The notes beneath the pieces were generated by a model. The model ran no database searches. It was not told where the DNA came from and was given only the letters and a program-made list of their open reading frames with translations. From Paraburkholderia atlantica (lineage in GTDB: Bacteria > Pseudomonadota > Gammaproteobacteria > Burkholderiales > Burkholderiaceae): a DNA stretch of 64,000 nucleotides. Made by a program: the position numbers and the translations under genes. The stretch lies in contig NZ_WHNQ01000028.1 of NCBI RefSeq assembly GCF_009362785.1, forward strand, positions 30,164 through 94,163, in the 5' to 3' direction. Shown one piece after another: positions 46,115-54,972 of the stretch (within the stretch, counting starts at the first letter, position 1; each line of letters opens with the position of its first letter).

Positions 46115-46495
46115 GATGGCCTCCTTTGCATCGACCTATCGCGCGTGCCCTACGTCGAGCGATTGCCGCGGCCAATTCATCGGACAAGCAAACACCCCTG
46201 CCTGTGCGACGGCATGAGCGCTTTGTGCTTTGCGCGATACGTGCAGTAAACGTGTGCGGCGGAAGGCTTATTCCAGAAGTCCGCTGGCCTGGGTAGATCC
46301 GTCGAGCGACACTTTATCGATCGGATTGACGAGGCGTGTCACTGAGACTTTTGATGTGGTCGGCGAGCCCCACGTGTCAGCACTTTGGGGAACCCATACA
46401 CATGTCGTCGGCGTCGATGCCGCGAAACACCACACTACTTCCCGTTGAAGAACATTGACGCAGATCAGGGAGTGGTTCCAGCTTTCCCAGATACC
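46115..46495. other. Gap without recognisable gene
   Basis: This is 381 bases between the cupredoxin start and the end of the ATP-grasp gene. No supported frame or structured element was seen; the left end should hold the cupredoxin promoter. Confidence 0.4.
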
Positions 46496-47374
46496 TCATG
46501 TCAGAAGACGTCCCCATTCATAATCGACACGATCGGGTAGCATGGGACTTACGCCGGCCCCCGGCGTAAAAGTGAGTTCGCCGAAAAACACCCGGCCAGA
46601 TGGTGCGTATAGGTCGACGCGAACATAATCGAAACCCTCGGACAGCAGTGCCGCTGTATCAAGCAACAGATCCAGATTGTTCGGCCGCGGTGGCGGCCTC
46701 GTGCTGCGAAGGTAGGGAGCAAACTCGAGGTCGATACGGTTCCATTGTGCGTCGTATGTGTCGCCGCGAGTGTTACTTCCGAAACGGTCTGAAATGACGA
46801 AGATAAACATCACAGGTCGCCCCGGCCCGTTCGCAAAGCAGTGAATCTTGTAGTCGGCTGGAATCATGCCGTGTTCGTCGAGAAGCAGACTCTCGAAGTA
46901 AATGCGTGGTTGAATTCCTCGGTAGTGCCGTTCCCGAGCATTTCGGTAGAAATTGGTGGATAACCATTGGCTGGCGAGATATTGGAGATGTTCGAAACTC
47001 TGCTGCGACTTGTCCCGGACGATTTCCACGAAATTGTTTCCATGATTTGCCTTCATGACAAAGGAATTCGGCAACATGTCGAATTCCTTTTGCGTAAAGT
47101 CCGCGGGCGCGGAGATCATGGGAATAAGGTACTTCTCACCGATTTTTTCCCTGACGTAATCGCGCACGGTCAGTTTGTCGGTCAACGCGCTGTAGCGAGA
47201 GTCTGGCCGCAAGCAACGTAGCAGGATCTTCTCGTTGTAGGTTGTGGGGTGAAAGAGGTTGGGGAAGCGCCCGATTCGCTTCCGATGTAGCAAGCTGAGG
47301 AAAACCGCATCAGGAAGAAGCTGTTTCGCGCTGTCTTTCGTCCATTGAACAACGGCTTGGGACGGGTGGTGCAT
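46496..47374 (-). CDS. ATP-grasp, TupA-like polysaccharide biosynthesis protein
   Basis: The product is 292 residues. Features typical of the TupA-like family are FHPTTYNEKILLRCLRPDSR, TVRDYVREKIGEKYLIPMI, SFVMKANHGNNFVEIVRDK and VRVDLYAPSGRVFFGELTFT, the last holding the metal-binding acidic residues of the ATP-grasp fold. Members attach amino or acidic groups to surface polymers such as teichuronopeptides or capsule. No glycan cluster surrounds it here, so its polymer is unknown. Confidence 0.82.
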   Translation of the reverse strand: MHHPSQAVVQWTKDSAKQLLPDAVFLSLLHRKRIGRFPNLFHPTTYNEKILLRCLRPDSRYSALTDKLTVRDYVREKIGEKYLIPMISAPADFTQKEFDMLPNSFVMKANHGNNFVEIVRDKSQQSFEHLQYLASQWLSTNFYRNARERHYRGIQPRIYFESLLLDEHGMIPADYKIHCFANGPGRPVMFIFVISDRFGSNTRGDTYDAQWNRIDLEFAPYLRSTRPPPRPNNLDLLLDTAALLSEGFDYVRVDLYAPSGRVFFGELTFTPGAGVSPMLPDRVDYEWGRLLT

Positions 47375-47735
47375 TGCACGTCTCCCAACAATGACTACGC
47401 ACGGGTATCAACATTCCTGAAGCTGCGACTGACAGAACTTCGATGCCTGCATCACGGTTATGATGCATTCGGCAAGAAGCCAACGTCAAGAGCGGTCGCG
47501 CGACACGTACCGCATCATCGGGTCCGCCTCCATGTCTTCGGCAAACGGCCCGACTCTGCGCGCCGGACAACGGCTATAGCAAATCCGCCAAGTGCCAATA
47601 ATCAGAAGTAATGGGCCGCTGACTTTGTTTCCTGACCGTTAAAGACCAGCCGCTCACCGACGATGAAAAGAAGGGTAAACGCGATCCAGTCATCCGACGC
47701 CGAGACATATTGCGAGCCTGCGCGTGGCCGCTTCG
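47375..47735. other. Gap without recognisable gene
   Basis: This is 361 bases between two minus-strand genes. Frames present are short and featureless. It should carry the promoter of the ATP-grasp gene. Confidence 0.4.
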
Positions 47736-48452
47736 CTAAGACACGACGACTGTAAATTCGACCCCTGATTCGAAGTTCAGCGTCGTGGTCGAAAAACGCG
47801 GATCGTCGTCCAGATAGTGCTTGTATGGCCGAACGGCGTCTTCGGCTGTGTACATATTGTCGGCGAGAACGATCGACCCCGGACGCAGCAGGCGCTCGAT
47901 CTGCTTGAACAGATTCAGATAGCTGTCGGCCCATACGTCGATGAACACCATGTCGAAAGTGCCGTCCAGTCCGGCAACGGTCTCGAACACATCGCCCTCC
48001 CGCACGTCGACATAAGCGTCTACGCCCGCCATTTCGACGTGGGCCCGCAGTTGCGCGCACTTGCCAGCATCGAGTTCAGTCGCGACAACCGAGCCACTGC
48101 CCAAAATGCGAAGAGCCTCGGCGAAATACAGCGTGGACACCCCGCAGGAACTGCCGAGTTCGAGGATTCGAGCTGGTTTGTGCGAAAGCACCATGTTGCG
48201 CAAAAACCTTCCCGTTTCCGCCGACACGGCTAACGATAACGGCGTGCCTTGCGACGATTCGAAATCTTCGCTGGATAGTCCGAGCGTTTCGAGAAACCGT
48301 CCACGAAGTCGCGGTGCGAGAGTTTCGTAATCTTCCGACAGAGTCAGAAACTCCTCACTCGATCCCTGGAATTGCGCACGTGCGCGGGCTATCACTTCCG
48401 TCTGACTCTGTTCGTGAAGCCGTCGCAGAAGATCTGTGCTTGATGAAACCAT
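47736..48452 (-). CDS. SAM-dependent O-methyltransferase-like protein
   Basis: The product is 238 residues. Motif I is RILELGSSCGVSTLYFAEAL, motif II VVATELDAGKCAQL, and DMVFIDVWADSYLNLFKQIE carries the metal-binding Asp of the catechol/caffeoyl-CoA O-methyltransferase group. RPGSIVLADNMY follows. AAGGAG 5 bases before the ATG at 48452 fixes the start. It lies 22 bases after the ferredoxin gene and may be the last gene of the sigma-factor operon. Confidence 0.85.
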   Translation of the reverse strand: MVSSSTDLLRRLHEQSQTEVIARARAQFQGSSEEFLTLSEDYETLAPRLRGRFLETLGLSSEDFESSQGTPLSLAVSAETGRFLRNMVLSHKPARILELGSSCGVSTLYFAEALRILGSGSVVATELDAGKCAQLRAHVEMAGVDAYVDVREGDVFETVAGLDGTFDMVFIDVWADSYLNLFKQIERLLRPGSIVLADNMYTAEDAVRPYKHYLDDDPRFSTTTLNFESGVEFTVVVS

Positions 48453-48474
48453 GTGCGCTCCTTGCCGAATACCG

Positions 48475-48771
48475 CTATGCCGTTTTGACGAGCTTGATCG
48501 CGCCTTCAGGGCACGCCGCCACACAAAGACCGCACGACCGGCAGGCGTGCGCATTCGGTGTGTAGGCGACTTTCATTCCATGCACGCTTAGCTTGAGGCG
48601 ATGCATCCAATCGAGGCCGCGATAATCGACGTCATCGATGCGCCGGATCTCGAACACATTCTCCGGGCAGACCTCCAGGCAATCGCCCTTGCCTTCGCAA
48701 CGCTTCATGTCGATAACCGGCGCAATCGCGCCCGGCTGCTGTTTGCAGTCGTCCGTCGATTTCTCGCGCAT
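48475..48771 (-). CDS. 4Fe-4S ferredoxin
   Basis: The product is 98 residues with two cysteine clusters. The first is CEGKGDCLEVCPENVF (C-x5-C-x3-CP) and the second CRSCGLCVAACPEGAI (C-x2-C-x2-C-x3-CP). It would carry electrons in the cytoplasm. GGGAG 9 bases before the ATG supports the start, which is 2 bases after the stop of the membrane-protein gene. Redox partner unknown. Confidence 0.88.
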   Translation of the reverse strand: MREKSTDDCKQQPGAIAPVIDMKRCEGKGDCLEVCPENVFEIRRIDDVDYRGLDWMHRLKLSVHGMKVAYTPNAHACRSCGLCVAACPEGAIKLVKTA

Positions 48772-48773
48772 GT

Positions 48774-49082
48774 TCAATCTCCCGCGCGCCGGTCGCGGCC
48801 CGATCGCCATGCCGCCTGAAAATGCTCGCGTTCTTCTGGCGTCATTGCCTCCCATTTTCGCCAGTGACGCCGTCCGCGCCAGCCGCCGTGTCCGCGGAAT
48901 CCGCCAAACAGGATGCGGCTCAAAACCAGCAAGCCCAACGCATGCGCGAAGTCGATCGCGCGGGCGCCAACGAATAGCGCCGGAACCACCCAATTCCATA
49001 GCATCATGACCACCAACCCGAGCACGGCTATGGCGACCACCACGAGCAGCGCTTTGCCCACGCATCTGATTCGAAACTTCAT
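48774..49082 (-). CDS. Small membrane protein of the sigma-factor operon
   Basis: The product is 102 residues with two hydrophobic segments (ALLVVVAIAVLGLVVMMLW and FAHALGLLVLSRILFGGF). A basic, Gly/His/Arg/Trp-rich stretch follows, ending EAMTPEEREHFQAAWRSG. The MTPEER helix recalls metal- or stress-responsive small proteins. Placed 12 bases after an ECF sigma gene, it could be its inhibitor or sensor, but no known anti-sigma domain is visible. Confidence 0.75.
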   Translation of the reverse strand: MKFRIRCVGKALLVVVAIAVLGLVVMMLWNWVVPALFVGARAIDFAHALGLLVLSRILFGGFRGHGGWRGRRHWRKWEAMTPEEREHFQAAWRSGRDRRAGD

Positions 49083-49094
49083 CCGTCGACTCCT

Positions 49095-49676
49095 CTAAAT
49101 ATCCAGTTCGTCATAAATGGCCTGCAGTCGGGCGCGCAGATGCAAGACGGCATAGCGCTTGCGCGCGAGCAGCGTATTGAGCGCGACGCCGCTTTCCGCC
49201 ACCATGTCTTTGAAGGACCGCCCCTCCAGTTCGTGCGCGATAAATACCTCACGTTGATTCGGCGGCAACTCGTCGAGCGCGTCCTGCAGAGCCTTGAGCA
49301 ATACAGCGCGAGCGTAGAGGGCTTCAGGACCTGCTTCGTGCGCCGGTAGCGCGAGGTCGAGGCGGTACTCACTGCTGGCATCTTCGTCGGCCTCAAACAG
49401 ATCTGTCAGCGGTTGCTCTTTCTTCTTGCGAAAGCGATCGATGATGCGATTACGCGCCGCGCGAAAAAGCCACGCGCTCGCCTGTTCGATCGGAGCGGGA
49501 AGCCGGTAAGCCTGCACGAACTCGTGGAACACATCCTGCAGAATGTCCTCGGCATCGTCTGGGTCGCGTATTCGACGCCGGATAAAATTGACGAGCCTCG
49601 TGCGCTCGCGCACCACGGTCGCGGCGATGTCGCTGTCTCGGTCGGTCATCGGCTGCGAGGTGGGTGGCGGTTCCAT
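49095..49676 (-). CDS. ECF-type RNA polymerase sigma factor
   Basis: The product is 193 residues. Region 2 includes DPDDAEDILQDVFHEFVQAY and ASAWLFRAARNRIIDRFRKK. Region 4 is ALDELPPNQREVFIAHELEG with SFKDMVAESGVALNTLLARK. It lacks sigma-70 regions 1 and 3. It heads a unit with a membrane protein, a ferredoxin and perhaps an O-methyltransferase, and should autoregulate. Start 49676 is the first in-frame ATG; MTDRDSD (49649) is possible. Confidence 0.87.
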   Translation of the reverse strand: MEPPPTSQPMTDRDSDIAATVVRERTRLVNFIRRRIRDPDDAEDILQDVFHEFVQAYRLPAPIEQASAWLFRAARNRIIDRFRKKKEQPLTDLFEADEDASSEYRLDLALPAHEAGPEALYARAVLLKALQDALDELPPNQREVFIAHELEGRSFKDMVAESGVALNTLLARKRYAVLHLRARLQAIYDELDI

Positions 49677-49717
49677 GCACCTGAAGACGTTTCAGAAGCG
49701 CGAATATTGTGGCGAGC

Positions 49718-49733
49718 GCGAAAATCTTTTCGC
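49718..49733. promoter_or_regulatory. 16-bp palindrome upstream of the sigma-factor gene
   Basis: GCGAAAA and TTTTCGC flank a 2-base centre, 42 bases before the sigma-factor start. A dimeric regulator could bind here, or the element may belong to the promoter of the divergent gene at 49815. Confidence 0.4.
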
Positions 49734-49814
49734 TGAGAAACTGCCGATTCGCGCGATGCAGTGCGTAACAGGTTTGTGACCATTAGGTAACAGCAAGAAA
49801 TGGGAGATCCAGCG

Positions 49815-50552
49815 ATGAAGGTCACGATTGCGTACATCGAAGAGCCTCCGTTCGGTTGGACAGAAACAAATGGTACTGCCACAGGTGCTGACATCGCTCT
49901 GGCCGACACGGTGCTTCGGGCGATCGGTGTCACCCGGATCGAACATCATCTGACATCGTTTAGTGAACTCCTGCCCGGCGTCGAAGCAGGCAGGTGGGAT
50001 ATGAACGTTCCGCTGTTCGTCACGCGCGAACGCGCCGATAGAGTCGCGTTCAGCGTCCCGGTATGGGGGATCGCAGACGGTTTCCTGGTTCGGACTGGAA
50101 ACCCGAAAGCGCTCGACAGCTACGCGTCACTCGCCAAACGCGCCGATGCGCGCCTCGGCATCATAGCCGGACAGGTTCAGCACGACTCAGCGAGAGCATC
50201 TGGCGTAAGCGAGGATCAGATCACCGTCTTCGAGCATCAGGCCGACGCTATCGAAGCAGTTCTCTGTGGCGCCATCGATGCATATGCGAGCACGGCCTTG
50301 GGAAATCGGATAGTGGCGAGCCGGATCGGAGGTTCGATGCTCGAGGCCGTCGAGCACGAACGGGGAACGAAGGGCCAGCAGCAGAAGCCGCCGCTCGGAG
50401 CATTCTCGTTCAATAGAAGTAACAGCGATCTGATTCAGGCGGTAAACCTGGCCCTTCGTTCATATCTGGGCTCGCCGGAGCATCGTGCGTGCGTGGCGGC
50501 ATTCGGCCTGACACACAACGAGATTGATCCCGCTCTCGCGGGTCGAGGATAA
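49815..50552 (+). CDS. Solute-binding-like protein without signal peptide
   Basis: The product is 245 residues of the type II periplasmic binding protein fold: VTIAYIEEPPFGWTETNG, GADIALADTVLRAIGVTRIE, VPLFVTRERADRVAFSVPVW and AIEAVLCGAIDAYASTALGN. Amino-acid transport receptors have this pattern, but no export signal is seen and no permease or ATPase lies nearby. It may be a cytoplasmic ligand-binding protein. GGGAG 8 bases before ATG 49815 supports the start. Confidence 0.78.
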   Translation: MKVTIAYIEEPPFGWTETNGTATGADIALADTVLRAIGVTRIEHHLTSFSELLPGVEAGRWDMNVPLFVTRERADRVAFSVPVWGIADGFLVRTGNPKALDSYASLAKRADARLGIIAGQVQHDSARASGVSEDQITVFEHQADAIEAVLCGAIDAYASTALGNRIVASRIGGSMLEAVEHERGTKGQQQKPPLGAFSFNRSNSDLIQAVNLALRSYLGSPEHRACVAAFGLTHNEIDPALAGRG

Positions 50553-50560
50553 AGATCACC

Positions 50561-50583
50561 GCCGCTCTCGCATCAAGAGCGGC
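50561..50583. terminator. Hairpin between convergent genes
   Basis: GCCGCTCT and AGAGCGGC form an 8-bp perfect stem with a 7-base loop, 8 bases after the stop of the solute-binding gene and before the convergent TIGR03118 gene. No T run follows, so efficiency is uncertain. Confidence 0.55.
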
Positions 50584-50606
50584 GCTAGTCTACTGCGCGT
50601 TTGGCG

Positions 50607-51782
50607 CTACATTCCAACGCTCACCCCTCCGCCCGCGCTTGTGCCCGTGCCCGTGCCCGAACTCGACGTTGTTGTATTCAGATCGATTCTTCCGTAGACG
50701 CCATCGGCTTCGTCATTCGGACCCGCGGCGAAGAAGAGCGTACTGGAAGGCTGATTGCTGAGGTCGTTGCCGAACGCGATGCCCCACACGCCGTGCTCCA
50801 CGATCGGGCTGTTGTTCGGTCCACTGATCGGTCCCATCGACTGACCGCTCGATGCGTTGAACGCATTGATGATGCCATCGCCGAAATTGCCGATTATGAT
50901 CGCGCCGCTCATCGAGCCGAAGCTCGCGGGCGCCTGTGCAATGCCCCACGGCGCGTTCAACGGACCGCCTGTCGCGAAGCGTTGCTTCAGGTTGCCCGCG
51001 GTGTCGTACACATCGACCATGCCGAGCCCCGCGCCCGCGACATCGTCGTGTTTGTCTGCGTCTTGCATCGCGTAGGTGACGAACAGATTCGAGCCGATCG
51101 CCTGAATGCCGAACGGCGCGAAACCGGCTGGCATCGCCGGGTCCGTGAAGGCGCCTGGCATCGACACCTTCGTGAACGTGGTATCGAAGACGTCGATCTT
51201 GTTGTTATGGAAGTCCGTCGCGTAGAGGAAGTTGCCGTTGTTCATTGCCGCGAGGGCGAGGCCCTTATAGACGGCACCACCGGCCCCATCGTCGTACATG
51301 ACGAACGCATTGGTCGGCCCGACGGCGGGGGCCCATGCGGTGATGGTGCCGCCTTCGCCCGCGAAGATGAATGCCGCGACTCCAGACTTGCCGTTTTCCG
51401 TGACGAGGAAGCTCTGTGTTCCGTTGAAGACGATGCCCGTGGGCGATGCCGAGCCGTTCTTGCCATCGGGTATCGTGACGACCAGCGATTGCGGCACGCC
51501 ATTGCCGTCATAGAGCGTCGCGACATTGGTGCCGTTGTCCGCGACCCAGGCGAAACCTTTGGGATTGAAGGCGACGCCCCAAGGGTTTTTCAGATTTGCG
51601 TCGGTGTGTGCGGCCGGCACCGCGCCATCGGATACGAGCGCCGTCGCTGCGAACGACGACTGCACGGGCGGGCTCGTGCTGCTCGAATTCGAGCTACCGC
51701 CGCCCCCGCCGCCGCATGAGACCAGAGTCGCGACGGCCGCGCCGCATGCAACGACGCTGAATATAGCGAGTAGAGACTTCAT
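50607..51782 (-). CDS. TIGR03118 family lipoprotein (beta-propeller-like)
   Basis: The product is 391 residues. A lipoprotein signal ends ATLVSCGGGGGG. The body follows the TIGR03118 pattern: TDANLKNPWGVAFNPKGFAW, DNGTNVATLYDGNG, ASPTGIVFNGT, LYATDFHNNKIDVFDTTF, then LNAPWGIAQAP and GNFGDGIINAF. Repeats of this kind form a propeller at the cell surface or periplasm. Function unknown. The C-terminal tail is Ser/Thr/Gly-rich. Confidence 0.85.
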   Translation of the reverse strand: MKSLLAIFSVVACGAAVATLVSCGGGGGGSSNSSSTSPPVQSSFAATALVSDGAVPAAHTDANLKNPWGVAFNPKGFAWVADNGTNVATLYDGNGVPQSLVVTIPDGKNGSASPTGIVFNGTQSFLVTENGKSGVAAFIFAGEGGTITAWAPAVGPTNAFVMYDDGAGGAVYKGLALAAMNNGNFLYATDFHNNKIDVFDTTFTKVSMPGAFTDPAMPAGFAPFGIQAIGSNLFVTYAMQDADKHDDVAGAGLGMVDVYDTAGNLKQRFATGGPLNAPWGIAQAPASFGSMSGAIIIGNFGDGIINAFNASSGQSMGPISGPNNSPIVEHGVWGIAFGNDLSNQPSSTLFFAAGPNDEADGVYGRIDLNTTTSSSGTGTGTSAGGGVSVGM

Positions 51783-51967
51783 GACCGCACTCCTTGTTCT
51801 GCCCCAAAGGACCTAACGGTCAATGAACGAGAACCGCATGGCGTTTATTCCGGCGGAGGGGCTTATTTCGCGGCAGAAAGCACGCGGCACGCTGATTGCG
51901 ACATTCCTGGAGCGCGGGCGACAACTGTCTGCGTCTATCTTCCAGTCCAATCAAGGAGGGGCGGATC

Positions 51968-52300
51968 ATGAACAAGGCAACCATCACACTAGTCGCGGCC
52001 GTCGCCGCACTCTCGCTGTCGGGCGGCGCTTTTGCGCAGATGGCCGGAGGTCAGAGCGGCGGCGGTTCGACCGGCACCGCGGGCAGCACGGCTAGTCCGT
52101 CGAATCAGATGAACGGCACAACGTCGGGCGGCTACGGCATGCCGGGCAACACCAACTCGGACAGCGGCATGGGCGCCAAGGCGCCGAACTCCGGCCTGCC
52201 GAGCAACAACACCGGCTCGACGTCCGACACCCCCGCGCCCAAGAGCAACAACACGCTAGCGACCCCGAGCGTGGTGTCGCCTGCCGCTACCGGCCATTGA
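51968..52300 (+). CDS. Small exported Gly/Ser/Asn-rich protein
   Basis: The product is 110 residues. A signal peptide (ATITLVAAVAALSLSGGAFA) is followed by a disordered, low-complexity mature part rich in Gly, Ser, Thr, Asn and Pro. AAGGAGG 9 bases before the ATG is a very strong ribosome site, suggesting good expression. Similar exported proteins are frequent in Burkholderia; the function is unknown. Confidence 0.72.
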   Translation: MNKATITLVAAVAALSLSGGAFAQMAGGQSGGGSTGTAGSTASPSNQMNGTTSGGYGMPGNTNSDSGMGAKAPNSGLPSNNTGSTSDTPAPKSNNTLATPSVVSPAATGH

Positions 52301-52637
52301 CCGCTGGCAAAAATGACCGTCAACTGCGAACCGGTGCAGAACAAACGCAGCAGTCGCAGCGGCATAGGTGTAATTGCGACCGGCGCCCAGTTTCTCGAAT
52401 AGCAGAGGCGAGCTAATACGACCGATCTACGCGGTTCAATGCTGTCGCTATTCGACGTTTCTCTACTGGGAATTACGCGCCGGGTTTCGAAGCAACGCGT
52501 GAACTCCGGATTTACGGCTCGCATCCAAAAGCCGCAGAGCCGATAGGTCGCGCGTTGCCTGATACTCGATGCCGTAGATCAGCGTATGTCCGTCACGCGC
52601 GGCCAACCGCGTCGCTACCGCAGCCTAAAGGACAGAC
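52301..52637. other. Gap between convergent genes
   Basis: This is 337 bases with no supported gene and no clear terminator hairpin. Confidence 0.4.
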
Positions 52638-53855
52638 TCAAAGCCACGTACCCCCTTGCCGCTCGCTCGGCTCCTGCGCGAGCGCATCGAAGTCGTGAAT
52701 CCAGTCGAGGTGATGCAGCATGCTATCGCGCGCCCCGAGCCGCGCGTTGCGTTCCTGCGCGGCGGGGCCGTCCGGCAGATGCAGCACGTCCGCAGTGCTG
52801 ATCGACGCGTACTGCACCTTGCGCGTGCGGCCCCGGCGCAGACGCTCGTAGGCTTCCTGCGCTTCCCGCCAATTGCCTGGGCCCGCTTTGGCCAGTTGCG
52901 CGGCCAGCACCACGGCATCTTCGATCGACTGATTTGCGCCCTGGCCGTGATGCGGCACGAGCGCATGCGCGGCATCGCCGATCAGCGTCACGCGACCCTT
53001 GCTCCAGCGGCCGAGCGGCGGACGGTGAAACAGGCCCCAGCGCTGACTGATCGGCACCGCCGTGATCATCTGCACGACGGCCGGATGCCAGTCCTTGAAC
53101 AGGCGAAGTTGCTCGCCTTCGGTCGACGGCATGACCCAGTCGCGCGACGGCCACGGCGACGGATGACGCTCGACCAGCAGGAAGTTCTGATCGCCGTTGT
53201 CGCCGATCGGATAATGCAGCAGATGGCCGCCGGGCCCGACCCAGAACTGGATCGTCTCCGGATCGGGCAACAGGTCCATGCGCTCGGCCGGCACGATGCC
53301 ACGAAAGCCCGAGCAACCGGAATACAGCACGTCGTCGTAGCCGAGCATCCAGCGTCGCGTGATCGAGCGTGCGCCGTCGGCGCCGATCACGAGATCCGCA
53401 TCGATGCGCCCACCGTTGTCGAACGCGAGGCTAACGCGATCGGCATGCTGCACGAGATCGACCAGCCGATGGCTGAGCTTGATGTGCTCGAGACCGACCG
53501 CCTTCGACAGCACCGCCTGCAGATCGGCGCGATGAACGCCCCAATACGAGCCGCCGAACTGCTCGCGATAGCTGGGCACGCCGCGATGATGACCAATCAC
53601 GCTGCCGCTGCGGCCGTCACGATAGATGAGCCCGGGGACTTCGGCGCATACGTCGTCGAACGCGGAGCGTAGTCCCATGCGCTCGTAAAAGCGCGTCGCA
53701 TTGGCCGACAGCGCGACGGCCGCGCCCACTTCGCGCAACTCGTCGGTCTGCTCGTAAAGTTGGGCATCGATGCCATGCTCGCGCAGCGCGAGCGCCAGCG
53801 TAAGGCCGCCGATGCCGGCGCCGACGATCGCGATGCTCAGATCCATCCGGGTCAT
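52638..53855 (-). CDS. FAD-dependent aromatic monooxygenase (salicylate hydroxylase-like)
   Basis: The product is 405 residues of the class A flavoprotein hydroxylases. The FAD motif IAIVGAGIGGLTLALALREH is at the N-terminus, VIGADGARSITRR is the middle DG motif and RVTLIGDAAHALVPHHGQGA is the GD motif. Relatives are salicylate 1-hydroxylase, 3-hydroxybenzoate 6-hydroxylase and 6-hydroxynicotinate 3-monooxygenase; which aromatic acid is used cannot be read from the sequence. GGAG 8 bases before ATG 53855 sets the start. The LysR gene opposite is its likely regulator. Confidence 0.88.
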   Translation of the reverse strand: MTRMDLSIAIVGAGIGGLTLALALREHGIDAQLYEQTDELREVGAAVALSANATRFYERMGLRSAFDDVCAEVPGLIYRDGRSGSVIGHHRGVPSYREQFGGSYWGVHRADLQAVLSKAVGLEHIKLSHRLVDLVQHADRVSLAFDNGGRIDADLVIGADGARSITRRWMLGYDDVLYSGCSGFRGIVPAERMDLLPDPETIQFWVGPGGHLLHYPIGDNGDQNFLLVERHPSPWPSRDWVMPSTEGEQLRLFKDWHPAVVQMITAVPISQRWGLFHRPPLGRWSKGRVTLIGDAAHALVPHHGQGANQSIEDAVVLAAQLAKAGPGNWREAQEAYERLRRGRTRKVQYASISTADVLHLPDGPAAQERNARLGARDSMLHHLDWIHDFDALAQEPSERQGGTWL

Positions 53856-53955
53856 GATTGTGTCTCCGATATGCGGGTTTATCGATTCGGTCGCTCGGGA
53901 CGCGCGCTCGGCGCGTCGCATGCGGATGCCGTGTCGGTATTTTCAGCACTAGACC

Positions 53956-54003
53956 TTCATTGCTCAATAAGATGAACTGAATCTCCTTCATCACCGTAAT
54001 GAA
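53956..54003. promoter_or_regulatory. Tandem LysR-type boxes in the monooxygenase/LysR gap
   Basis: TTCAT-N11-ATGAA (53956-53976) is a perfect T-N11-A box. A second pair with the same arms, TTCAT-N7-ATGAA, lies at 53987-54003. This is the layout of a recognition site plus an activation site for a NahR-like LysR regulator between divergent genes. Confidence 0.6.
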
Positions 54004-54027
54004 TGAGCCTTACGTCATGCCGAAGCC

Positions 54028-54972
54028 ATGGAACTGAGCGATCTCGACCTCAACCTGCTGCTGCTATTCCAGCGGCTGATGCAGGAGCGCCGCGTGGCGA
54101 GCGTCGCCGAGCAGATGAACATGAGCCAGCCGGGCGTCAGCAACGCGCTCGCGAAGCTGCGCCGCCTGCTGGGTGATCCGCTGTTCGTGCGTGCGCCGGG
54201 CGGTGTGGTGCCTACCCCGTTCGCGCTGCGTCTCGCGGAACCGGTCTCGCAGGCGCTGGCCACCTTGCACGCCGCGCTCAATCCGGTGACGGGCTTCGAT
54301 CCGCTGCGCGCAATGCGAACGATGACGATCGGTATGACCGACATCGGCGAAGTCGTGTTTTTGCCCGCATTGCTGGAACGATTGTCGCGCGTCGCGCCCG
54401 GCGTCGCGATGAATACGGTCCGCAATACGAGCGTCAATCTGAGCAACGAGATGGCCGATGGCCGCGTCGATCTGGCGATCGGACTGTTGCCGCAGTTGAA
54501 GGGTGGCTTCTATCAGCGGCGACTGTTCGATCAGCGCTATGTCTGTCTGTTCAGACGCGGTCACCCACTCGAGGACGCGCCGCTCACGCTTTCCGCGTGG
54601 CGCGAAGCCGAGCATCTGGTGGTGGTGTCCGCCGGCACTGGCCACGGTCAGGTCGACGAGTGGTTGAAACGGCGCGGCGTGCGGCGTCAGGTGCGACTGA
54701 CAGTGCCGCACTTCATGAGTGTGGGCTACATCCTGCAACGTACCGACCTGATCGCCACGGTGCCCGAGCGCCTCGCTCTGGAGTTGGCCACGCCGTTCTC
54801 GCTCAGCCTGCGCGCGCTGCCGATGACGCTGCCCGCCGCGCCGATCCATTTGTTGTGGCACGAACGGGTCCATCAGGACGAAGGCAATCGCTGGCTGCGC
54901 GAGGTCGTGATCGACCTGTTCGCGGATACGGCGACGAGTGGCAGGCGAGCGCGAGACGTGAAGAAGAAATAG
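54028..54972 (+). CDS. LysR family regulator (NahR/LinR-like)
   Basis: The product is 314 residues. The opening MELSDLDLNLLLLFQRLMQE and VASVAEQMNMSQPGVSNALAKLRRLLGD across residues ~23-50 are typical of the NahR, NodD and PcpR branch. The sensor domain has MTIGMTDIGEVVFLPALLE. These regulators respond to aromatic acids and activate adjacent catabolic genes. It diverges from the flavin monooxygenase across a gap with LysR boxes. Confidence 0.9.
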   Translation: MELSDLDLNLLLLFQRLMQERRVASVAEQMNMSQPGVSNALAKLRRLLGDPLFVRAPGGVVPTPFALRLAEPVSQALATLHAALNPVTGFDPLRAMRTMTIGMTDIGEVVFLPALLERLSRVAPGVAMNTVRNTSVNLSNEMADGRVDLAIGLLPQLKGGFYQRRLFDQRYVCLFRRGHPLEDAPLTLSAWREAEHLVVVSAGTGHGQVDEWLKRRGVRRQVRLTVPHFMSVGYILQRTDLIATVPERLALELATPFSLSLRALPMTLPAAPIHLLWHERVHQDEGNRWLREVVIDLFADTATSGRRARDVKKK

